64,000 nucleotides of DNA, from the NCBI GenBank assembly GCA_029167225.1, contig JARFNK010000003.1:1-64000 (forward strand). The letters run 5' to 3'. Made by a program: the position numbers and the translations under genes. Origin of the DNA: Sphingobium arseniciresistens (lineage in GTDB: Bacteria > Pseudomonadota > Alphaproteobacteria > Sphingomonadales > Sphingomonadaceae). Shown here one piece after another: positions 19,480 to 27,046 of this stretch; the stretch's first letter is position 1, and every line of letters starts with the position of its first letter. A model generated the notes under the pieces. It did not search any database, was not told the DNA's origin, and saw only the letters and a program-made list of their open reading frames with translations.

Positions 19480-20193
19480 TCAGTCGGCGATACCGGGATC
19501 GGCAGGCAGCGCCCAGTCGATGGTGCCGCGCCCATGCGCCTCCAGAAAGGCGTTCGCCTTCGAGAAGGGTCGGCTGCCCAAAAAGCCGTTATGCGCCGAC
19601 AGCGGGGAGGGATGCGCACTCTTGATGACGAGATGCCGCCCGCCGCGCTCCACGCTGTCGACGAACGCCGCCTTGCGCTGCGCATAGGCCCCCCAGAGCA
19701 GGAAGACCGTGGGCGGCGCAGCCTGATTGACGAGGCGCACGACCGCATCGGTAAAGCCTTCCCACCCCTTGCCCTGATGCGCGGCTGCCTGCCCCATTTC
19801 CACGGTCAGCACGCTGTTGAGCAGCAGCACCCCCTGCCGCGCCCAATGTTCCAGATAGCCGTGGCGCGCGGGCGGGATGCCCAGGTCCGCCTGCATTTCC
19901 TTGTAGATGTTGACCAGCGAGGGCGGCGTCCGCACGCCCGGCCGCACGCTGAAGCACAGCCCATGCGCTTGCCCCGGGCCATGATAGGGATCCTGCCCGA
20001 GGATGACGACGCGCACATCCTGCAGCGGGGTCAGGTCGAGCGCGCGGAAATATTCATTGCCCTTGGGGAAAATCTGCGCGCCCTGCGCCTTGCGCGCCAA
20101 CAGGAACTCGCGCAGCGCCATCATGGCAGGCGTCGCGAAGGCATCGGCTAGCGGCGTCTTCCAGCTTTCGTGCAGCTTCACCCGGTCGTTCAC
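19480..20193 (-). CDS. ung: Uracil-DNA glycosylase (family 1)
   Basis: A 237-residue base-excision enzyme that removes uracil from DNA. It has the catalytic water-activating motif GQDPYHGP (Asp at about 68) and the minor-groove loop [11 protein letters not shown] near 194. Also present are the [10 protein letters not shown] substrate-binding strand and the [11 protein letters not shown] segment. The start is GTG at 20193. It stands divergent from the downstream beta-lactamase gene. Length and motifs are fully standard. Confidence 0.97.
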   Translation of the reverse strand: MNDRVKLHESWKTPLADAFATPAMMALREFLLARKAQGAQIFPKGNEYFRALDLTPLQDVRVVILGQDPYHGPGQAHGLCFSVRPGVRTPPSLVNIYKEMQADLGIPPARHGYLEHWARQGVLLLNSVLTVEMGQAAAHQGKGWEGFTDAVVRLVNQAAPPTVFLLWGAYAQRKAAFVDSVERGGRHLVIKSAHPSPLSAHNGFLGSRPFSKANAFLEAHGRGTIDWALPADPGIAD

Positions 20194-20347
20194 GCAATCA
20201 TTCCCATATGCTGTTCGGCAGCGGCGGACGATGGCCGCCGGCCATGCCCGTCGTCAAGCCGTGTAGCCTCTCATGGGGTATCCGGTAGCGTGGTTGCGGC
20301 GCAGCAAAAGGGCTTGCCCGGCCGCGTGATCTCGCCAATTATGGGCC

Positions 20348-21412
20348 ATGCCATCCTTCACGTCGTTCGCCAGAACATTCCTGCCCATCCTGCTGTTCGC
20401 AGCGCCGCTGCCGACGGCCGATGCCTTCGGCCCGCCCGACGCGCCGCTCAAGCAACAGACTGCCGACGCGCGCCTGAAGGCCGAGTTTGCGCGCTTTGCC
20501 ACCATGTCCGACGGATCGGTGGGCATCGCCGCACAGCGCATCAAGACCGACGGCACGCTCGATCCGCATATCATCGCGCTGAACGGCGACACGCTGTTCC
20601 CGATGGCCAGCACCTACAAGATCGCGGTGGCCGGCACGATCCTGTCGCAGGTGGACCGCGGCATCGTCTCCCTCGACACCATGTTGCCGGTAAACCCGGC
20701 GATCGTCGTGCCCTCCAGCGGCATTGCCGAACAGACGCCGCATCCCGGCGTGACGCTCTCCGTCCACAACCTGCTGGAACTGATGATCACGCGCAGCGAC
20801 AATACGGCGACGGACGTGCTGGTCGCGAAGGTCGGTGGGCCGCAGATCGTCAACGCCTGGCTGCGCAGCATCGGCATCACCGGGCAGCGGGTGGACAGCA
20901 ACACCGCCGACCTGCTCTACCGCGCCATGGGGCTCTCGCCCGAAGCGCTCCACAAGGATGGTCGCAGGCCCGAGCAGATCATGAACGCGGCCATCGCCGC
21001 CGACGCCGAACTGCAGGAGCGCGATGCAAGGGATCTGCCCAACATCGCGTTCGCCAATGATCCGCGCGACACGTCGACGCCGACCGCGATGACGCAGCTG
21101 CTGGTCGCCATCCGCACCGGCAAGGCGCTGAAACCCGACACCAGCGCCACGCTGCTCGACATCATGACCCGCTGCCACACCGGCGCGATGCGGCTTAAGG
21201 GCATGTTGCCGCCGGGCACGCCGATCGCGCACAAGACCGGTTCGCTGAACGGCACGGGCAACGACGCTGGCATCGTCACCCTGCCCGACGGCAGCATGAT
21301 GGCGATCGCGGTGTTCGTGATGAAGGACCGCAAGGGCCATGTCTCGCGCGACCGCATCATGGCCGAAGCGACCCGCGCCGCTTTCGATTACTATCTTTTT
21401 ACAAATACTTGA
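20348..21412 (+). CDS. Class A beta-lactamase homologue with altered omega loop
   Basis: A 354-residue exported protein. The serine-hydrolase motifs are in place: STYK at about 88-91, SDN at 150-152 and KTGS at 296-299. The RDTSTP segment that follows the omega loop is also present. When that segment and the Asn (about 232) are aligned to typical class A enzymes, the position of the deacylating Glu166 holds Arg (about 228). There are also about 30 extra residues before it. So it may be a slow or non-hydrolysing penicillin-recognising enzyme, or its base may be supplied elsewhere. Confidence 0.78.
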   Translation: MPSFTSFARTFLPILLFAAPLPTADAFGPPDAPLKQQTADARLKAEFARFATMSDGSVGIAAQRIKTDGTLDPHIIALNGDTLFPMASTYKIAVAGTILSQVDRGIVSLDTMLPVNPAIVVPSSGIAEQTPHPGVTLSVHNLLELMITRSDNTATDVLVAKVGGPQIVNAWLRSIGITGQRVDSNTADLLYRAMGLSPEALHKDGRRPEQIMNAAIAADAELQERDARDLPNIAFANDPRDTSTPTAMTQLLVAIRTGKALKPDTSATLLDIMTRCHTGAMRLKGMLPPGTPIAHKTGSLNGTGNDAGIVTLPDGSMMAIAVFVMKDRKGHVSRDRIMAEATRAAFDYYLFTNT

Positions 21413-21469
21413 CCGGTCCATCCTATTTTCCGCTGGCCGGCACGCTATGATGCCGGGGTGGAGGATGTG

Positions 21470-21844
21470 ATGGCAGCGACGCGGCAGTTCAGCAGTTTCA
21501 GCCAGTTCTGGCCCTATTATCTGCAGGAACATGCGCGAGTCGGCACGCGCATCCTGCACTATATCGGCACCAGCATCGTGTTCGTTCTGCTGGCGCTGTT
21601 TCTCGCCCTTGGCCAATCCTGGCTGCTCATCGGCGTGCCGCTTGCCGGATACGGCTTTGCCTGGGCGGGCCATATGCTGATCGAGCGCAACCGCCCCGCA
21701 ACCTTCCGCCATCCGCTGTGGTCGCTCCGGGCCGATTTCCTGCTCTGGTATCGCTTCGTGACTGGCCATAGCGGCCGCGACCTGCGCCGTGCCGGCGTGA
21801 TCGGCGATGGCATTATCGATCCGGCCTATCTGCGCGAGACCTGA
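21470..21844 (+). CDS. Mpo1-like (DUF962) membrane protein
   Basis: A 124-residue integral membrane protein. WPYYLQEHARVGTRILHYIGTS and GHMLIERNRPATFRHPLWSL are the two His-bearing signatures of DUF962/Mpo1. In yeast Mpo1 is an iron-dependent dioxygenase that shortens 2-hydroxy fatty acids derived from phytosphingosine. GGAGG lies 5-6 bases before ATG 21470; an in-frame GTG at 21458 is the alternative. In a sphingomonad, which makes sphingolipids with 2-hydroxy acyl chains, a role in their turnover is attractive but not shown. Confidence 0.85.
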   Translation: MAATRQFSSFSQFWPYYLQEHARVGTRILHYIGTSIVFVLLALFLALGQSWLLIGVPLAGYGFAWAGHMLIERNRPATFRHPLWSLRADFLLWYRFVTGHSGRDLRRAGVIGDGIIDPAYLRET

Positions 21845-21910
21845 GGCTGGATGGGCCTGAGCATGGAGATCATCATGCGGCCATTTCCTTCGCGGTAACG
21901 CTTGTGCGCT

Positions 21911-22999
21911 ATGGCATGGCCGATGCCCTTGGAAACGGTCATAGCGCCCCTCCCCGACAGGGACGCGCTCGGCGCACGCTGGCGCGCACTGGAAGCGCGC
22001 GCGCGCGCCAGTTTCTTCCTCGGCTGGACCTGGACGGCAAGCTGGCTGGAAGCCAGTGGCGTGCGGCCCGATCTGCTGAGCGTGCGGAAGGATGGGCGCG
22101 ATGTCGCACTGGCGCTCGTCGGACGCGCGATGGATCGTCGTCGCCTGGGTACTATCCCGACCCTGTGGTGGAACCAGTCGGGCGATGCCGGCATGGACCG
22201 GCCGTTCATCGAATATAACGGCCTGCTGTGCGCCGGCGACGCACCGAGCGGTGCGGTCGATGCCGCCGTCAGCGCCATTGCCCATCGCAAGGACTGGCGC
22301 GCGCTCAGGCTTTCGGGCGTGGAGCCGGGCGCGCCGCTGCTGGCCGCGATGCGGGCGCTGCCGGGCCTGCGCCGTCAGGTGCGGCATGACGCGATGCCCG
22401 TCTATCATGTCGATCTGGAGCCGGTGCGGACGGGGGAAGGCGATTATCTCTCGCTGCTCAGCGCCAATACGCGCAGCCAGATCCGTCGCTCGCTGAAGGA
22501 TGTTCCCGGCGCACCACACGTCGCCATTGCCACAGACACGGCGCAGATCGAGGCATGGCTGGAGGAGATGGCGGTGCTGAACGCCGGCCGCCACGCCGAC
22601 AATGCGTGGGACGACGCCCGCTTTCGCGGCTTTGCCCGCGCCATTGCGCTGCGCGGCCTCCCCACGGGCGAGGTGGAAATGCTGCGGGTCAGCGCTTCGG
22701 GCGACGACATGACCATCGGCCTGCTGCTCAACTTCGTCCACCACGGCATCACGATGAACTACCAGTCCGCCTTTGCCGCGCCGCTCTCCCCCAAGGGCAA
22801 GCCGGGGCTGATGACCCATGCCGCCGCCATCGCCCACAGCGCGCAGGCGGGACGGTCGCGCTACTCGCTGCTCGCCGGGCGGGATCGCTACAAGCAGAGC
22901 CTCGCGACCGGCGAAGAGCAGCTGGAATGGTGGACGCTGGAGCGCTTCTCGCCCCGGCTGGAAGCAGAAGCGCTGCTGCGACGCCTGCTCAGGCGCTGA
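21911..22999 (+). CDS. BioF2/CelD-like GNAT N-acyltransferase (first of two)
   Basis: A 362-residue protein of the CelD/FemAB-like GNAT group. RSQIRRSLKDV (about 195-205) and the late GIDPL-type core GRDRYKQSLATGEEQLEWW, where RYKQ suits acyl-CoA binding, resemble proteins assigned to BioF2/CelD acyltransferases. ATG 21911 is used; an upstream TTG is possible. It ends 11 bases inside the convergent cupin-like gene. Substrates are unknown; relatives sit in exopolysaccharide or lipid loci. It may act with the two minus-strand genes beside it. Confidence 0.75.
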   Translation: MAWPMPLETVIAPLPDRDALGARWRALEARARASFFLGWTWTASWLEASGVRPDLLSVRKDGRDVALALVGRAMDRRRLGTIPTLWWNQSGDAGMDRPFIEYNGLLCAGDAPSGAVDAAVSAIAHRKDWRALRLSGVEPGAPLLAAMRALPGLRRQVRHDAMPVYHVDLEPVRTGEGDYLSLLSANTRSQIRRSLKDVPGAPHVAIATDTAQIEAWLEEMAVLNAGRHADNAWDDARFRGFARAIALRGLPTGEVEMLRVSASGDDMTIGLLLNFVHHGITMNYQSAFAAPLSPKGKPGLMTHAAAIAHSAQAGRSRYSLLAGRDRYKQSLATGEEQLEWWTLERFSPRLEAEALLRRLLRR

Positions 23000-23870
23000 A
23001 CTTGCGCATCACGCGATAGAGCAGCCGCTGCATCGCCTGGCTTTCCGGGCGCGCGCCGATCTTCACCAGCGGCAGGCCGCGGCGGCGCAGCAGCGTATTG
23101 AGCGAGTGCAGTTCCCCCTCCGCCACGCTGCGCGCGGACCGCCAGGTGATCGAGAAGCTGATCGACACGGCATCGCCATTGCGCACGAAATGCGGCGCCT
23201 TCACCGGCACATGGATCGCCTCGCCGGGGCGGAGTGTCACCGGCTTGCCGCGCGTCAGGAAGGAATCGCTCCAGGCAAGGTTGCGGTGCCCGCCGGCATG
23301 GAAGCGCTCGCTCTGCTCGGGCGGCACCAGCGTCTCGTCGCCGCTGGGGAAGACGGTCATGGTCTTCTCGCCCTCGATCTGCAGCAGGATATTATGCTCC
23401 GGGTCCATGTGGAAGGGCGTGACGCTGCCCGGAGAGGAGAGGAAGATGAACGCCTCGCGATGCTCCATCGGGCCGGTCGCACGCGCGACGATGGGCGCGA
23501 GTTCGGCCAGCGCCGCGTCCAGCAGCGCGGCATAGGCCGGGTCCGCCTCCACATTCTTCAGCACCGCCCAGCTACCATTCGCGTCGATGGTGCGAATGGT
23601 GTCGCCCAGCGACAGGCCGTTGGAGGGCGTTTCCTCCGGTCGCACGCCCAGCGGCAGCTTGCCCAGATTATATTCGACGCTCGACGCCGGCATCCGCTCG
23701 GCCAGCGCCGCCAGCGCTTCCCGGTCGAACAGCGGATGACCGGCGAGGCCGTGGACCAGATGCACCGGGCTGTCGGGATAGGCCGCCGCGAAGGATGCCT
23801 TGGCGCCTTCGGCAAAGGCGACATGCGCAGCGATGTCCTCGGTCTGGCGCAAAGGATGCGATACGGTCAT
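22989..23870 (-). CDS. Cupin-like (JmjC-type) Fe(II)/2-oxoglutarate oxygenase domain protein
   Basis: A 293-residue protein with a jelly-roll core. TPFHMDPEHNILLQIEGEKT holds the His-x-Asp pair (about 154 and 156), and a distal His in IHVPVKAPHFVRNG (about 227) completes a facial triad. The cupin_8/JmjC-like family hydroxylates amino-acid side chains or small molecules. Its start lies one base after the stop of the second GNAT gene, so they share a transcript. The substrate is unknown. Confidence 0.8.
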   Translation of the reverse strand: MTVSHPLRQTEDIAAHVAFAEGAKASFAAAYPDSPVHLVHGLAGHPLFDREALAALAERMPASSVEYNLGKLPLGVRPEETPSNGLSLGDTIRTIDANGSWAVLKNVEADPAYAALLDAALAELAPIVARATGPMEHREAFIFLSSPGSVTPFHMDPEHNILLQIEGEKTMTVFPSGDETLVPPEQSERFHAGGHRNLAWSDSFLTRGKPVTLRPGEAIHVPVKAPHFVRNGDAVSISFSITWRSARSVAEGELHSLNTLLRRRGLPLVKIGARPESQAMQRLLYRVMRKFSA

Positions 23871-23871
23871 G

Positions 23872-25005
23872 TCAATGTCCCTTGAACCGGGCGGCAGCGG
23901 CTTCCGCTGCTCCGGCGATGGTATAGGCGGCGGTGCGGCGCAGGCGGGCGAGCCCTGTGCCGCGCAGGGCGACGCGATAATGGACGATGCTGCGCCGTTC
24001 CGCCCACAGGCTGTCGATCATCGGATGATCCGGCGCTGCGCAGCTGTCCATCCACGCCAGGCTGGTGCTGCCTTGTACCGCGTGGAGATTGTCGATCTCT
24101 ATGAGCACACCCGGCGAAAAGCGCGACAGCTGCTCGTCAAAGGCGATCTTGAACGAGAAAGCGCCGTCTCCATGGCCGAAATTGACCAGCATGGCGATCG
24201 CCCGGCCATCCAGGTCGATACGCAGGAAATGCAACCGCCCTGCTGCAAGCGCAGCCGCCGTGGCGGCGCGAAAGAAATCAGCGTCCCCCGGCGTGCAGCC
24301 CAGCGCCGTGCCCTCTTCGCCTTTCCATCCCGATGCTTCCAGCGCCAGGAAATCATCGCACCAGCGCGGCAGCTCGGCCGGATCGGCAAGCATGTGGCTT
24401 TTCACCGCGCCCAACTCCGCCAGCCGTTTTTGCAGGCGGCGCAGTTCCTTGCGCTTCTTGGCGCGCACATGCGTTTCCCAATAGGTATCGGCGGCAAGAT
24501 CCGACCGCAGCAGCGCGCGCTCATGGCGGAGAATTTCGGTAAAGGGCCGCCTCTCTGCGGCGCAGACGGCCTCCAGCCCTGCGGCATTGGCGCCCGCCGC
24601 ATCCAGCGCGGACATGCGCAGGAAATGGGGCGCCCAAGGCGCGGCGTCCAGTTGCGCCAGAAAGCCGCTCCACGCCGCCTGCTCATGGCCCCGCCGAATC
24701 AGCGGGGCGCCGAAAAAGCAGTGGCGATGCATCCAGTTGCCCGCGCAGGCGATGGGCAGGCGGCCATGGCGCGGCATGATGGCGACGGGCAGCAGGCCGA
24801 TCATCAGATCGCCTGCAAACACCTCGATCAGGCGCGGCGGGGTATCGCCGGCAAGATGGTCCAGGGCGGCTTGCAACATGTCGGGCGCGTAGAAGGCATT
24901 GGCTTCGGCGGCATCGAGCGCCAGCTCCGCCCAGCGCTCGGTTCGGGCGAGCCGGAGAGGCGCGCCGAGGCCGGCTTTCAGGGCGGGATCGGGAGCCATG
25001 TCCAT
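23872..25005 (-). CDS. BioF2/CelD-like GNAT N-acyltransferase (second of two)
   Basis: A 377-residue protein of the same CelD/FemAB-like group as the gene at 21911 but clearly diverged. Recognisable parts are VRAKKRKELRRLQKRLAELG, the LEASGWKGEEGTAL segment, SFKIAFDEQLSRFSPGVLIE and the terminal DHPMIDSLWAERR. The GNAT fold is expected to transfer an acyl or aminoacyl group. It is directly upstream of the cupin-like oxygenase on one transcript. The function is unassigned. Confidence 0.78.
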   Translation of the reverse strand: MDMAPDPALKAGLGAPLRLARTERWAELALDAAEANAFYAPDMLQAALDHLAGDTPPRLIEVFAGDLMIGLLPVAIMPRHGRLPIACAGNWMHRHCFFGAPLIRRGHEQAAWSGFLAQLDAAPWAPHFLRMSALDAAGANAAGLEAVCAAERRPFTEILRHERALLRSDLAADTYWETHVRAKKRKELRRLQKRLAELGAVKSHMLADPAELPRWCDDFLALEASGWKGEEGTALGCTPGDADFFRAATAAALAAGRLHFLRIDLDGRAIAMLVNFGHGDGAFSFKIAFDEQLSRFSPGVLIEIDNLHAVQGSTSLAWMDSCAAPDHPMIDSLWAERRSIVHYRVALRGTGLARLRRTAAYTIAGAAEAAAARFKGH

Positions 25006-25077
25006 GGCCCCGCCATAGCCCCGAAATCTTAGGGAAAGGCTAAGGCCGGAGAGCCGCGTGCGCTGCGCGCCGCCGCG

Positions 25078-25815
25078 TCAGCGGATCGCGCAGGGGACGA
25101 TGTCTTCCACGTCGGGTCGCGCGCCGACCTTGCGGAAGCGCGCGAAATAGCCGCCGGCGGTGGGCTTCGGCACGACCTGTTCCAGACGGTAGCCCACCGC
25201 GGCGAACTCGCAGGCGAGCAGGCGCGGTGGGGTGCCGTGCTGCGCGGTGGGGCGATTGGCGTCCACCACGATCACCTCGCCATCGGGCTTCAGCGCCATG
25301 TGCAGGTGCCAGAGGAAGGCATAGGGTTCCGCGATCTCATGATACATGTGGACCATGAAAATCCGGTCGAAGCTGCCCGCCGGCAACCGTGGATTGTCGG
25401 CCGCACCCAGTTTCACGCTGACATTGCGCCAGTTCTCGCGCGTGATGCGGCGGCCGAGCGCGTCGATCGTCTCGGGCATGATGTCTTCGGCCAGCACGCG
25501 GCCCGCCGGCCCTACGCGCCGCGCGAGGCGGGTGGTGTAATAGCCCTCGCCCGCGCCGATGTCCGCCACGGTCATGCCCGGCTTGATCCCCGCCCGGTCC
25601 ATGATGTCCTCCGCCTCGTTCAGGCGGTCGCGCGCTTCCTCGGTCGACCAGCGGGTGGAAACGATGGGCGCGACAGGGCGATCGGCGCGCGGGAAGGCGC
25701 GGGCGGCAGCCGGCCGATCGGACTGGTCGTCACCCGACAGCCGATCGCAGGCCGCGGTCGCCACCAGCACCGGCAGCAGCGACAGGAGCAGACGTGCCCG
25801 CATGGCCGGCACCAT
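25078..25815 (-). CDS. Class I SAM-dependent methyltransferase with predicted lipobox
   Basis: A 245-residue protein. Its first 23 residues look like a lipoprotein signal, LLPVLVATAAC, giving Cys at about 23. The rest is a Rossmann methyltransferase: motif I DIGAGEGYYTT at about 85-95, an acidic loop AEDIMPET, and VDANRPTAQHG. A SAM enzyme outside the cytoplasm would lack its cofactor, so either the start is further in or the domain has lost activity. The sequence alone does not settle this. It lies between the GNAT cluster and prfB on the same strand. Confidence 0.75.
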   Translation of the reverse strand: MVPAMRARLLLSLLPVLVATAACDRLSGDDQSDRPAAARAFPRADRPVAPIVSTRWSTEEARDRLNEAEDIMDRAGIKPGMTVADIGAGEGYYTTRLARRVGPAGRVLAEDIMPETIDALGRRITRENWRNVSVKLGAADNPRLPAGSFDRIFMVHMYHEIAEPYAFLWHLHMALKPDGEVIVVDANRPTAQHGTPPRLLACEFAAVGYRLEQVVPKPTAGGYFARFRKVGARPDVEDIVPCAIR

Positions 25816-25835
25816 ATCCCTTAATCGCGCCTTGC

Positions 25836-26963
25836 TCAGTCGACGTCCTCCACCTCGACCTTCTCGCCCGTCACACGCTGCGAGAGGGCCGCGGCCATAT
25901 AGGGGTCGAGCGCGCCGTCCAGCACGTCGTCGGGCGCGGTGGAGACAACCCCGGTGCGCAGATCCTTCACCATCTGATAGGGCTGCAGCACATAGGAGCG
26001 GATCTGGTGGCCCCAGCCGATGTCGGATTTCGACGCATGTTCGGCGCTGGCGGCGGCCTCGCGCTTCTGCAGTTCCGCCTCGTACATGCGCGCCTTCAGC
26101 ATGTTCATGGCTTCCGCCTTGTTCTTGTGCTGGCTCCGCTGGTTCTGGCAGGCGACGATGATGCCGGTGGGCACATGGGTGATGCGGACGGCGGAGTCCG
26201 TCGTGTTGATGTGCTGTCCGCCGGCGCCCGATGCGCGATAGGTGTCGATCTTGAGGTCGCTTTCATTCACCTCGATCTCGATATTGTCGTCGATCACCGG
26301 ATAGACCCAGACCGACGAGAAGCTGGTATGCCGCCGCGCCGAGCTGTCATAGGGGCTGATGCGGACGAGGCGATGGACGCCGCTTTCGGTCTTGGCATAG
26401 CCATAGGCGTTCTCGCCCTTGATCAGCAGCGTCGCCGACTTGATGCCAGCCTGCTCGCCCGCCTGATAATCGACCAGTTCCACCTTGTAGCCGCGCTTCT
26501 CGGCCCAGCGCTGGTACATGCGCTGCAGCATCTCGGCCCAGTCCTGGCTTTCGGTGCCGCCGGCGCCGGCGTGGATTTCCAGATAGGTGTCGTTGCCGTC
26601 CGCCTCGCCGGCGAGCAGCGCCTTCACCTTGTCCTCGTCCGCGCGGATGGCCAGCGCCTTGAGCGCGGCGACGGCTTCGTCGACCATCGCCTCGTCACCC
26701 TCGGCCTCGGCCATCTCGATGAGTTCGGCGGTGTCGCGCTTTTCGCTGTCGATCGCGCGGGTGGCGCCGATCGCGGTGTCGAGCCGGGTACGCTCGCGCA
26801 TCACTTCCTGCGCGGCCTTCTGGTTGTCCCACAAGGTCGGGTCTTCGACGCGCGCGTTCAGCTCGTCCAGCCGGCGCAGCGCCCGGTCCCAGTCGAGGAA
26901 ACGCCGCAACAGGTCGAGTGCGGCGTCGATACGGTCGATATATTGCTGCGCTTCGGCGCGCAT
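25836..26963 (-). CDS. prfB: Peptide chain release factor 2
   Basis: A 375-residue RF2 that terminates at UGA and UAA. The hydrolysis motif GGQ is at about 248-250, and the stop-codon-reading tripeptide is SPY (about 203-205) in place of the common SPF. Domains are otherwise standard, with the N-terminal coiled helical region and [19 protein letters not shown]. No internal UGA frameshift site is needed here, as the frame is continuous. ATG 26963 with GGAGA upstream is chosen. Confidence 0.95.
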   Translation of the reverse strand: MRAEAQQYIDRIDAALDLLRRFLDWDRALRRLDELNARVEDPTLWDNQKAAQEVMRERTRLDTAIGATRAIDSEKRDTAELIEMAEAEGDEAMVDEAVAALKALAIRADEDKVKALLAGEADGNDTYLEIHAGAGGTESQDWAEMLQRMYQRWAEKRGYKVELVDYQAGEQAGIKSATLLIKGENAYGYAKTESGVHRLVRISPYDSSARRHTSFSSVWVYPVIDDNIEIEVNESDLKIDTYRASGAGGQHINTTDSAVRITHVPTGIIVACQNQRSQHKNKAEAMNMLKARMYEAELQKREAAASAEHASKSDIGWGHQIRSYVLQPYQMVKDLRTGVVSTAPDDVLDGALDPYMAAALSQRVTGEKVEVEDVD

Positions 26964-27046
26964 GGTCGTTCTCCAATATTCCGCCCCGCGCCCTGCGCGG
27001 AGGATAAATCCCATGATCCGTCAGGCCCACGGCCAACGGGTTCACA

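Noticed and set aside
20339..22837. Long minus-strand reading frame of over 800 codons
   Set aside because: It is opposite the beta-lactamase, DUF962 and GNAT genes, with a low-complexity composition and no domain.
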